DNA of 64,000 nt, taken from the NCBI RefSeq assembly GCF_000374165.1, contig NZ_KB893714.1:79524-143523 (forward strand), given 5' to 3'. Below, one piece after another: positions 57,517 to 64,000 of this stretch (position 1 is the stretch's first letter; each line of letters opens with the position of its first letter). Origin of the DNA: Parafrankia elaeagni. GTDB lineage: Bacteria; Actinomycetota; Actinomycetes; Frankiales; Frankiaceae. The translations under genes were made by a program, and so were the position numbers. Below the pieces are notes generated by a model. That model saw only the letters and a program-made list of their open reading frames with translations, searched no databases and was not told the origin of the DNA.

Positions 57517-57844
57517 ACTCCCCCGCCACCCGGGCGGCCAGCGCGAACAGGGCGTCCTCGTCGTCGGCCGGCGACGTCCGGTTGCGCCGCTGATGGCCGC
57601 AGCTCTCGCAGTGGTGGGTCAGAACGGTCTCCCGGGCCCGCAGCTCCACCGCCACCGGACGCATCAGCCCCTGGCAGGCCGCCGCGCGGTCGCCCGGGTG
57701 GACGTCAACATGGCGTGACCACAGGCAGGACGGGCAGTGGTTGGTGTAGCCGTTGCCGCGGACCGCGCGTCCGCAGACGAGGCAGGCGAAGTTCTCGGGC
57801 GTGCGGGCGAACCGCCGGCCGGAGACGTCATCAGGCGGCTGCAC
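57461..57844 (-). CDS. RNHCP-domain zinc-ribbon protein
   Basis: The 127-residue protein from GTG matches the RNHCP family: FACLVCGRAVRGNGYTNHCP, CLWSRHVDVHPGDRAAACQG and LMRPVAVELR. The hallmark R-N-H-C-P reads T-N-H-C-P here. Four to six Cys (CLVC, HCPSC, CQG, HHCESCGH) would bind zinc. Function unknown. It is divergent from the DUF3263 gene over a repeat-bearing spacer, and its last 56 bp overlap gdh. Confidence 0.85.
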   Translation of the reverse strand: MQPPDDVSGRRFARTPENFACLVCGRAVRGNGYTNHCPSCLWSRHVDVHPGDRAAACQGLMRPVAVELRARETVLTHHCESCGHQRRNRTSPADDEDALFALAARVAGEFRDRGPGSDAPRRRGRRR

Positions 57845-57864
57845 CCGTCAACGGTATGGGGCCC

Positions 57865-57909
57865 ACGGACTTTCGGGTGTACGGACTTTCGGGTGTACGG
57901 ACTTTCGGG
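57865..57909. repeat. 16-bp tandem repeat between RNHCP and DUF3263 genes
   Basis: Two exact copies of ACGGACTTTCGGGTGT (57865-57880, 57881-57896) and 13 bases of a third (57897-57909) occupy the centre of the divergent spacer. They begin 20 bp from the RNHCP start. A cis-regulatory array is possible. Confidence 0.9.
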
Positions 57910-57977
57910 CGCGCGTGACCGACGCGCCGGGTGTGTCCGCGGGACGAACGGGGATGTCGGGCCCAGGGGGTGAAATA

Positions 57978-58274
57978 GTGGGCGACGTGGACGTGGAGGG
58001 CCTGAGCGAGCGGGACGCCCGGGTGCTGGCCTTCGAGAAACTGCGCTGGCAGCACCCGGGAGCCAAGGACGCCGCCATCCGCGCCGAGTTCGGCCTGTCG
58101 TCGACCCGTTACTACCAGCTCCTGCACGTTCTGATCGACTCACCAGCCGCGCTGGCCACGGACCCGATGCTCGTCCGCCGGCTGCAGCGGCTGCGTGACG
58201 AACGCCGTCGCGCCCGCTCAGGCCCCCTGGACGGCGCCGGCGAACCCGGCCACGACGGTCCCGACGACGCCTGA
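57978..58274 (+). CDS. DUF3263 family protein
   Basis: The 98-residue actinobacterial DUF3263 protein is read from GTG 57978 with GGGGGTGA upstream; ATG 57954 is a longer alternative. Typical blocks: LSERDARVLAFEKLRWQHPG, AKDAAIRAEFGLSSTRYYQL, LHVLIDSPAALATDPMLVRR. The small helical protein resembles a winged-helix or helix-turn-helix binder; role unknown. A LytR_C gene follows after 10 bp, the usual partner in actinobacterial genomes. Confidence 0.92.
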   Translation: MGDVDVEGLSERDARVLAFEKLRWQHPGAKDAAIRAEFGLSSTRYYQLLHVLIDSPAALATDPMLVRRLQRLRDERRRARSGPLDGAGEPGHDGPDDA

Positions 58275-58284
58275 GGAGAGCCCC

Positions 58285-58887
58285 GTGCCCAGTGGCTCCC
58301 ACGACACCTTCCGGCACCGCGAAGGTGACCGCCTGCGCATGGCGGCTGCCACCGCCGTAGCCGTGCTGGCCGTACTGGCCGGCATCCTGCTGGTGAACCT
58401 GTTCAACGGCCCGCCCGACTCCGACCCGGACGACGCCGCCCCACCCCCGCCCGCCGTCGCGGACACCCCGTCACAGCCGTCGACGCCGCCACAGACCCCG
58501 ACGCGGTCCCCGACGCCGACCGCCGTCCCGACGCCGCCGCCGTCGCCCATGCCGCAGTCCGCTCCGGCGGCTCCGGCGGCTCCGCGGGTCTTCGCCCCTG
58601 TCGTCGTGCTGAACAACTCCCGGATCAAGGGCCTCGCCGACGACGCCGCCGACCGGGTGGAGGCGGCCGGCTTCCGGGTCGAACGGGTCGGAAACTACCT
58701 CTCCAGGTACAACGTTCCCGTATCGACCGTCTTCTACGATCCCGAGGACGCCGACGCCGCCCGCACCCTGCTGGAGACCGTTCCCGGAGTCGAGCGCATG
58801 GTTCCCCGCGAGGAGACGAGGATCATCGAGACGGACACGCTCATCCTGGTCGTCACCCGGGACTTCCCGGCCGGCAACCAGCCCTGA
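58285..58887 (+). CDS. LytR_C-domain membrane protein
   Basis: The 200-residue protein starts at GTG 58285, GAGGAG just upstream. One N-terminal membrane helix (MAAATAVAVLAVLAGILLVN, about 13-35) is followed by a Pro/Thr-rich wall-spanning stretch. The C-terminal LytR_C fold (VVVLNNSRIKGLADDAADRV, AGFRVERVGNYLS, VSTVFYDPEDADAARTL) lies outside. Without the LytR-CpsA-Psr catalytic domain it is a probable accessory or peptidoglycan-binding factor. Paired with DUF3263. Confidence 0.9.
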   Translation: MPSGSHDTFRHREGDRLRMAAATAVAVLAVLAGILLVNLFNGPPDSDPDDAAPPPPAVADTPSQPSTPPQTPTRSPTPTAVPTPPPSPMPQSAPAAPAAPRVFAPVVVLNNSRIKGLADDAADRVEAAGFRVERVGNYLSRYNVPVSTVFYDPEDADAARTLLETVPGVERMVPREETRIIETDTLILVVTRDFPAGNQP

Positions 58888-58934
58888 CGGCAGCCCACCA
58901 GCCACTCACCCCTCACGTGACCGGGGAAGGGACC

Positions 58935-59813
58935 GTGACCGAACCCTCGCCACCCGCCCGTGCCGGCTCTCCAGCCACCGTCGAGCCCACTCCGACCCCG
59001 CGCACCCCTGCCGGCGGCGCGGGCCTGGCCGCGCTGCTCACGGCCCCGGAGAAGGCTCTGGTCGCCCTCGACTACGACGGCACCCTCGCGCCGATCGTCT
59101 CCCGGCCCGGTGACGCGGTCCCCGCCCCCGGTGCCATGGCCGCGCTGCGCCGGATCGCCCGTCGGGTCGGCACCCTGGCGATCATCACCGGCCGCCCGGT
59201 GGAGGCCGTCCTCGAACTCACCGAGGCCGAGCGGTTCACCGACCTGGAACGGCTGGTCGTCCTGGGCCAGTACGGCCTGCAACGGTGGGACGCCCAGACC
59301 GGGCAGACCGTCGGTCCCGAGCCGCTGCCCGGGGTCACCGCCCTGCGCGGCGCGCTGGCCCAGGCCCTGCTCGACGCCCCCGCCGGGACGTCCGTCGAGG
59401 ACAAACGGCACGCCCTGGTCGTCCACGTGCGGCGCACCGCCGACCCGGACGCGGCACTCGCCGCGCTCACGCCTGCCCTCAGCCGGCTCGCGCAGGAACA
59501 CGGGCTGGAGGCGGCGCCCGGCAAACGGGTCCTGGAACTGCGCCCACCGGGGCACGACAAGGGCGGGGCGCTGCGCACACTGGTCGCGCAGCGCCACGCC
59601 CGGTCGGTGCTGGTGGCCGGCGACGACCTCGGTGACCTCCCGGCCTTCGAGGCCGTCGACGAGCTGCGGGCCGGCGGCATCGGCGGGATCACCGTGTGCA
59701 GTGACAGCCCCGAGGTGCCGGAGGTGCTGCGTTCCCGCGCTGACCTGGTGGTCGGCGGGCCCGCCGGCATGGTCACGCTGCTGGAGGTCCTGGCCGACCG
59801 CATCGGGGCCTGA
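58935..59813 (+). CDS. otsB: Trehalose-6-phosphate phosphatase
   Basis: HAD-superfamily phosphatase making trehalose. The 292-residue product uses GTG 58935 behind GGGGAAGGGA; GTG 58917 is possible. Motif I is VALDYDGTLAPIVS, motif II region IITGRPVEAVLEL, and motif IV VLVAGDDLGDLPAFEAVDEL. The Asp nucleophile, Thr, Lys (GKRVLEL) and acidic pair are present. It faces otsA tail to tail, 19 bp apart. Confidence 0.93.
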   Translation: MTEPSPPARAGSPATVEPTPTPRTPAGGAGLAALLTAPEKALVALDYDGTLAPIVSRPGDAVPAPGAMAALRRIARRVGTLAIITGRPVEAVLELTEAERFTDLERLVVLGQYGLQRWDAQTGQTVGPEPLPGVTALRGALAQALLDAPAGTSVEDKRHALVVHVRRTADPDAALAALTPALSRLAQEHGLEAAPGKRVLELRPPGHDKGGALRTLVAQRHARSVLVAGDDLGDLPAFEAVDELRAGGIGGITVCSDSPEVPEVLRSRADLVVGGPAGMVTLLEVLADRIGA

Positions 59814-59832
59814 TCCAGTGCCGTGACCGGCG

Positions 59833-61332
59833 CTAGGGGCCCGAGCGGATCTCCGCGAGCTGTGCGCCGAACCAGGCGCTGGGCGGCAGCGCGCCGGCGA
59901 CGGTGGCGAGCCGCCCGGCCCGGGCACGCCGCTCGGCCGGGGGCATCGTCAGCCCCGCGTGCATCGCGTCCGCGGTGGCGGTCACGTCGTACGGGTTCAC
60001 CACGAGGGCGTCGGCGGCCATCTCCGAGCAGGCACCTGCCTCCCGGGAGAGGACGAGCACGGCGCCCTCGGCCGAGACGACCATCCCCTCCTTGGCGACC
60101 AGGTTCATCCCGTCCCGGATCGGGTTCACCACCAGCACGTCGGCGAGGGTCATGGCGGCCAGGGACCGCGGGAAGTCGTCACTGATCTCCAGGTGCACCG
60201 GCAGCCAGGTGTCGGTGCCGAACTCGTCCTCGATCTCGGCGGCGAGCCGCTGCACGGCCGCTGTGTACTCGCGGTACTCCGGCAGGTCGTGCCGGGACGG
60301 GTAGGCGCACACGAGGTGCATGACCCGCCCGTGCCACTCGGGGTGCGCGCGCAGGAACTCGCGGTAGGCGTCCAGGCCGCGGACGATGTTCTTCGACAGC
60401 TCGGTGCGATCGACCCGGACCACCAGGCGGCAGTCCCCCGCCAGCTCCCGCAGCTCGGCCGCGCGGGCGCGGACGTCCGGACGGGAGGCGCGGTCCCGCA
60501 GCTCGGGGGCGTCCACGCCGAGTGGGTACAGGCTCGTCCGCACCGAACGGCCGCCGGCCGAGACGGTGTCACCCTCGATCCGGGCGCCGAGGATCTCCGC
60601 ACAGCAGTCCCGGAACGCCGCCGCCCAGGCCGGGGCGAGGAAGCCGAGACGGTCGGCGCCGAGCATGCCCGCCAGGATGGCGGCGGCGACGCTGTCCGGC
60701 AGCATCCGGAAGTACTCCGGCGGCGACCACGGGGTGTGGCTGAAGTGCGCGATGCGCAGATCCGGCCGGATCTGGCGCAGCAGAGCCGGCACCAGTGTCA
60801 GGTGGTAGTCCTGCACGAGCACGCACGCCCCCGGAGCGGCCTGCTCGGCGAGCGCCTCGGCGAAGGCGCTGTTGTAGTGCTCGTAGGCGGCCCAGTCCCG
60901 CCGGAACGACGCGCCGAAACTCGGTTCCATCGACGGCGAGTGCAGCAGGTGCAGGACGAACCAGAGCGTCCGGTTCGCGACCGCGTTGTAGGCACGGTCG
61001 AACAGCACCCGGTCCAGGTCGAGCATCTTCACCGAGGCGCCACCGGTGTCGAAACCGACCTGGTCGAGACGCCCACCCGGCGCCGAGCGGGCGGCCCGCC
61101 GGTCGGCTTCACTGAGCGCCGTGCAGACCCACAGCAGCTCGCCGTCGCCGTCCGGCGTGTCCTGCACGACCTGGGCGAGGCCGCTGACCAGCCCACCGCC
61201 GCCGCGCCGCGCAAGCAGCTCGCCGTCGCCCCCGATGGCGAAGGACACCGGCCCCCGGTTCGACGCGACCAGCAGTTCCGCCTGGGACGAACGCTCACCC
61301 CCCGGCGCCGCGAGCTCCCCGATGCCCGGCAT
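59833..61332 (-). CDS. otsA: Trehalose-6-phosphate synthase (GT20)
   Basis: UDP- or GDP-glucose-dependent synthase of trehalose 6-phosphate. The 499-residue product starts at ATG 61332 (MPGIGELAAPGG); longer frames are possible but not family-like. LLVASNRGPVSF opens the GT20 fold. HFSHTPWSPPEYFRMLPDSV, LVQDYHLTLVPALLRQ and the C-terminal ADVLVVNPIRDGMNLVAKEG and VLSREAGACSEM are standard donor and acceptor site blocks. The gene lies 55 bp downstream of a HAD phosphatase in the same direction. Confidence 0.94.
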   Translation of the reverse strand: MPGIGELAAPGGERSSQAELLVASNRGPVSFAIGGDGELLARRGGGGLVSGLAQVVQDTPDGDGELLWVCTALSEADRRAARSAPGGRLDQVGFDTGGASVKMLDLDRVLFDRAYNAVANRTLWFVLHLLHSPSMEPSFGASFRRDWAAYEHYNSAFAEALAEQAAPGACVLVQDYHLTLVPALLRQIRPDLRIAHFSHTPWSPPEYFRMLPDSVAAAILAGMLGADRLGFLAPAWAAAFRDCCAEILGARIEGDTVSAGGRSVRTSLYPLGVDAPELRDRASRPDVRARAAELRELAGDCRLVVRVDRTELSKNIVRGLDAYREFLRAHPEWHGRVMHLVCAYPSRHDLPEYREYTAAVQRLAAEIEDEFGTDTWLPVHLEISDDFPRSLAAMTLADVLVVNPIRDGMNLVAKEGMVVSAEGAVLVLSREAGACSEMAADALVVNPYDVTATADAMHAGLTMPPAERRARAGRLATVAGALPPSAWFGAQLAEIRSGP

Positions 61333-61387
61333 GTGACGCACACAGCGGAGCGTAGGCCATCGGGTGCCGTGCTGTGGCGTCATCCGG

Positions 61388-62194
61388 TCAGGGAGCGGCG
61401 ATGGCGCCGCGCACGGCGCTCGCCCAGCCGAGCCCGACCGAGCCGGCTTCCAGCACCACGTTGGTGTGCCCGGTGAGCAGCGCCGCGATGTCCGGATGGC
61501 GGATCGCGTTGGCCACCAGGTGCATCCGGCCCACCGAGCGGGCCATCTCCAGGTCGCTGGCCGAGTCACCGATGGCGATCGCCTCGGTCGGGTCGAGCCC
61601 GCGCCGCTTGAGGTCGTAGGCCACGGCCTCTCCCTTGCTGACCCCGTCCGGCACCAGGTGGTACACGTGCGGGACCACGTCGAGATCGGGCATGTTCGCC
61701 TGCGCGATGAGACCGTTGTCACGCATGCTCAGCCACCCGAAGCCCGTCTCGGTGAGCCAGGCGTCGACCTCGGCGACATCGATCCGGCCACGGAGCATGA
61801 CGTCGATCTCGCGGCCGGCGTGCCACGGTGTGTGCAGCTCCAGCCGATCCGGGTGCAGCCCGATCAGCTCGTCCAGCAGGCTCTCGGGCACCCGCTCGTA
61901 CGACTCCGGCATCGCGCCGCGCAGGATCTCGCTCTCGATCAGTCGTTCGCCGTTCCAGCCGATGATCGCGCCCATCTCACCGATGAACCCGTCCGCACCG
62001 AAGATGCCGGCGGCCTCCACCAGCTGCGGCCTGGTCCGCCCGGAGACCAGGACGAGGGCGATGCCCGCGTCGAGCAGCTCCACGAGCGCGCGGGCCGGCT
62101 CCAGGGTCGTCGGGCCCCCTTCCGCTCGGAAGAAGCAGCCGCGCGGACCGACCATCGTTCCATCAAGATCGGTGTAGACGACACGTACTGTCAC
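61388..62194 (-). CDS. HAD phosphatase of the sucrose/mannosyl-phosphoglycerate type
   Basis: The 268-residue HAD-IIB hydrolase starts at GTG 62194. Motif I is VVYTDLDGTMVGPRG, motif II VLVSGRTRP, a Cof-type cap with a Lys region (GVSKGEAVAYDLKRRG), and motif IV AIAIGDSASDLEMARSVG. It could act on mannosyl-3-phosphoglycerate, glucosyl-phosphates or another sugar phosphate; sequence alone does not tell. It precedes otsA on the same strand, so it may be a second phosphatase in the compatible-solute pathway. Confidence 0.85.
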   Translation of the reverse strand: MTVRVVYTDLDGTMVGPRGCFFRAEGGPTTLEPARALVELLDAGIALVLVSGRTRPQLVEAAGIFGADGFIGEMGAIIGWNGERLIESEILRGAMPESYERVPESLLDELIGLHPDRLELHTPWHAGREIDVMLRGRIDVAEVDAWLTETGFGWLSMRDNGLIAQANMPDLDVVPHVYHLVPDGVSKGEAVAYDLKRRGLDPTEAIAIGDSASDLEMARSVGRMHLVANAIRHPDIAALLTGHTNVVLEAGSVGLGWASAVRGAIAAP

Positions 62195-62375
62195 GCTACG
62201 GTCTCCCTGTGGTGGGTCCGACGGGTCACAGGCCTATAGGCAACAGCATGCGACAGCCGCCGGGGGCACTGATGCGGGCCCGGCGACGACAGGTACGTGA
62301 CAGCGATCCGACCGGAGAAACTACGATGCACGTCCGCCTGCACGCGGACTACAGTACGGACAGACAACTTCATCT
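62195..62375. other. Divergent spacer before the thrC riboswitch
   Basis: No gene is visible. A TACAGT at 62350-62355 could be a -10 element for the riboswitch transcript, but its -35 is poor. A small inverted repeat GTCCGC/GCGGAC (62332-62337 with 62344-62349) overlaps this area. Confidence 0.4.
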
Positions 62376-62497
62376 GGCTCATCCAGAGGGGCAGAGGGAA
62401 CGGCCCAGCGAAGCCCCGGCAACCACCGACGCATCCCTGCGCGGCAGGTGCTAATTCCGACCCGGGGCGCACGCCGGCGCCCGGGAAAGATGAGGAG
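62376..62497 (+). ncRNA. SAM-I (S-box) riboswitch upstream of threonine synthase
   Basis: The canonical SAM-I blocks are present in order: CTCATCCAGAGGGGCAGAGG (62378 onward), GGAACGGCCCAGCGAAGCCC, CGGCAACC, GGTGCTAATTCC (62447-62458), then GGGAAAGATGAGG. P1 pairs CTCATC (62378-62383) with GATGAG (62489-62494). The last three bases of that strand are part of the Shine-Dalgarno GAGGAG (62492-62497), seven bases before the ATG. SAM binding should therefore hide the ribosome site. Confidence 0.93.
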
Positions 62498-62504
62498 TTC
62501 CCGC

Positions 62505-63779
62505 ATGACTCTCGCGCCCGAGCGCGCCTCTCTCCCGAGCGCGGAAGCCGCGAATCCTGCCGTTTCGCTCTCCTGTCGGCACTGCGGAGCCACCTACCCG
62601 CTGTCCCCCACCCATGTCTGCATCGAGTGCTTCGCCCCCCTCGAGATCGCCTACGACGAGGACCGGCTGCGTACGGTCACCCGGGAGTCGATCGAGGCCG
62701 GGCCGCGCAACCTGTGGCGTTACGTGGGCCTGCTGCCCGCCGGGCACGTCGCCCAGCGGCGGGTCTCCCTCGACGCCGGCTGGACGCCGCTGCGCCCCGC
62801 GCCACGCCTCGCCGCCGCGCTGGGGATGCGCACCCTGTGGGTGAAGGACGACAGCGCGAACCCGACCCACTCCTTCAAGGACCGGGTCGTCTCGGTGGCG
62901 CTGACCGCCGCCCGCGAACTGGGCTTCACCACCGTCGCCTGCGCCTCGACCGGCAACCTCGCCCAGTCCGTCGCCGCGCACGCGGCGTCCGCCGGGCTAC
63001 GGTCCGTCGTGCTCGTCCCGCACGACCTGGAGGCCGGCAAGACCGTGTCCACCGCGGTCTACGGCGGCGCCCTGGTCGCCGTCAAGGGCAACTACGACGA
63101 CGTGAACCGCCTGTGCAGCGAGCTCGCCGGCGAGTACGAGTGGGCGTTCGTGAACGTCAACGTCCGGCCGTTCTACGCCGAGGGTTCGAAGACCCTCGGC
63201 TACGAGGTGGCCGAGCAGCTCGGCTGGCGGCTCCCCGGCCAGGTCGTGATCCCGATCGCCTCCGGTTCGCTGCTCACCAAGGTCGACAAGGCCTTCGGGG
63301 AGCTCGGCCGGCTCGGCCTCGTCGAGCCCACCCCGTACAAGGTCTTCGGAGCCCAGGCCGCCGGCTGCAACCCGGTGGCGTCCGCCTTCGCCCGGGGCGT
63401 CGACACGGTCGCTCCGGTGAAGCCCTCGACGATCGCCAAGTCGCTGTCGATCGGCAACCCGGCGGACGGCCCGTACGCCCTCGATGTGGCCCGCCGCACC
63501 GGCGGGGCCATCACCGACGTCACCGACGAGCAGATCGTCGACGGCATCCGCCTGCTGGCCCGCACCGAGGGGATCTTCGGCGAGACCGCGGGCGGCGTCA
63601 CTGTCGCCTGCCTGCGCCGCCTGCTGGACGAGGGGCGCCTCGACCCTGACGTCGAGACCGTCGTCTACAACACCGGCGACGGCCTCAAGACCCTCGACCC
63701 CCTCGTGCCCACCGGCGGCCCGACCGCGACGATTCCCCCTTCCCTCGCCGCCTTCGAGGCCGCGGGGCTGGGTGACTAG
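62505..63779 (+). CDS. thrC: Threonine synthase
   Basis: PLP enzyme converting O-phosphohomoserine to threonine. The 424-residue product uses ATG 62505; the frame opens earlier in the riboswitch. A zinc-ribbon-like N terminus (SCRHCGATYPLSPTHVCIEC) precedes the PLP domain. PLP Lys lies in NPTHSFKDRVVSVALTAARE; STGNLAQSVAAHAAS binds phosphate. SAM control fits the shared branch point, since O-phosphohomoserine or homoserine feeds both threonine and methionine. Confidence 0.95.
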   Translation: MTLAPERASLPSAEAANPAVSLSCRHCGATYPLSPTHVCIECFAPLEIAYDEDRLRTVTRESIEAGPRNLWRYVGLLPAGHVAQRRVSLDAGWTPLRPAPRLAAALGMRTLWVKDDSANPTHSFKDRVVSVALTAARELGFTTVACASTGNLAQSVAAHAASAGLRSVVLVPHDLEAGKTVSTAVYGGALVAVKGNYDDVNRLCSELAGEYEWAFVNVNVRPFYAEGSKTLGYEVAEQLGWRLPGQVVIPIASGSLLTKVDKAFGELGRLGLVEPTPYKVFGAQAAGCNPVASAFARGVDTVAPVKPSTIAKSLSIGNPADGPYALDVARRTGGAITDVTDEQIVDGIRLLARTEGIFGETAGGVTVACLRRLLDEGRLDPDVETVVYNTGDGLKTLDPLVPTGGPTATIPPSLAAFEAAGLGD

Positions 63780-63830
63780 CCGGGTCTTCCGCACATGGGG
63801 ATTCGATGCTTCGACCTGCCTGACTGGTGA

Positions 63831-64000
63831 TCAAGGTGGTCGGGTCGGGTCGACGCCGAGGATGTCGAGGATGTCGAGGAGGTCGAGGAGGTGTTGGTGA
63901 AGGTGTGGTGGGCGGGGGATGTAGGCGGGCTGGCCGTCGCGCGCGGGCATGAGGCGCAGCGTGTTGAGCGCGCCGAGGACGAGTGCGCCGGTGGGGCGGG
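63831..64000 (-). CDS. C-terminal end of a cut-off protein, possibly a transposase
   Basis: About 56 codons are open from the right edge to a TGA at 63831-63833 on the minus strand. The visible peptide includes RPTGALVLGALNTLRLMPAR, PAYIPRPPHLHQHL and a Leu/Asp repeat LLDLLDILDILG produced by a 9-bp GTCGAGGAT-like repeat. The style resembles tails of actinobacterial transposases, but no catalytic region is in view; the call is weak. Confidence 0.4.
   Translation of the reverse strand, partial: RPTGALVLGALNTLRLMPARDGQPAYIPRPPHLHQHLLDLLDILDILGVDPTRPP

Overview
The window is about 64 kb of very GC-rich chromosomal DNA from a sporulating or soil-type actinobacterium. I infer a Frankia-like organism from three things: the GC bias with long open antisense frames, the order dnaK-grpE-dnaJ-hspR followed by clpB, and the actinobacterial families present (Rpf, MmpL, MptB-type mannosyltransferase, DUF3151, DUF3263, LytR_C, RNHCP). 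Nearly all of it is ordinary core genome. There is no prophage, no CRISPR array, no rRNA and no tRNA that I can see. One possible transposase end lies at the right edge.

Layout. 1-6.9 kb: heat-shock cluster (dnaK partial, grpE, dnaJ, hspR, clpB), with a HAIR operator laid over a SigR/SigH-type promoter in front of clpB. 7-13.6 kb: psuG, a lipoprotein, an MmpL transporter and two coupled PH-domain membrane proteins. 13.7-19.3 kb, all on the minus strand: a cGAS/DncV-like nucleotidyltransferase without a recognisable effector, a GNAT acetyltransferase, an NAD-dependent epimerase, a secreted CAP-domain protein and a DedA protein. 19.5-24.8 kb: fba, then two resuscitation-promoting-factor (Rpf) genes in a gene-poor stretch, each preceded by a ydaO-type c-di-AMP riboswitch. 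25-32.2 kb: DUF3151, purA, an unknown gene, purD-purE-purB and purC. 32.3-34.7 kb: a second MmpL transporter ending at a 46-bp perfect palindrome. 34.9-39.8 kb: cofactor operon panC-panD-nadB-nadC-coaX (pantothenate, NAD, CoA).

40-43 kb: an SGNH hydrolase, then a divergent pair (PPC-decarboxylase-like flavoprotein and FhuF-type ferric-siderophore reductase) whose shared upstream region carries two iron (IdeR/DtxR) boxes. 43.4-47.7 kb: clpC behind a second SigR/SigH-type promoter, then a purple-acid-phosphatase-like enzyme. 47.9-51.5 kb: a membrane-anchored PP2C phosphatase in a tight operon with a membrane TrkA-N/RyR-domain protein. 51.5-56.2 kb: three polytopic envelope proteins, including an MptB-type mannosyltransferase and a GT87 enzyme. 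56.3-58.9 kb: glutamate dehydrogenase, RNHCP, DUF3263 and LytR_C proteins. 58.9-62.2 kb: trehalose synthesis (otsB and otsA convergent, plus a HAD phosphatase). 62.4-63.8 kb: threonine synthase under a SAM-I riboswitch.

Regulatory logic visible in the DNA: both Clp ATPase genes carry GGAAT-N18-GTT promoters, and clpB adds HspR repression. Iron controls fhuF and the flavoprotein. c-di-AMP probably controls both Rpf genes. S-adenosylmethionine controls the branch between threonine and methionine. The least explained items are the orphan CD-NTase-like protein and the PP2C/TrkA-N/RyR operon.
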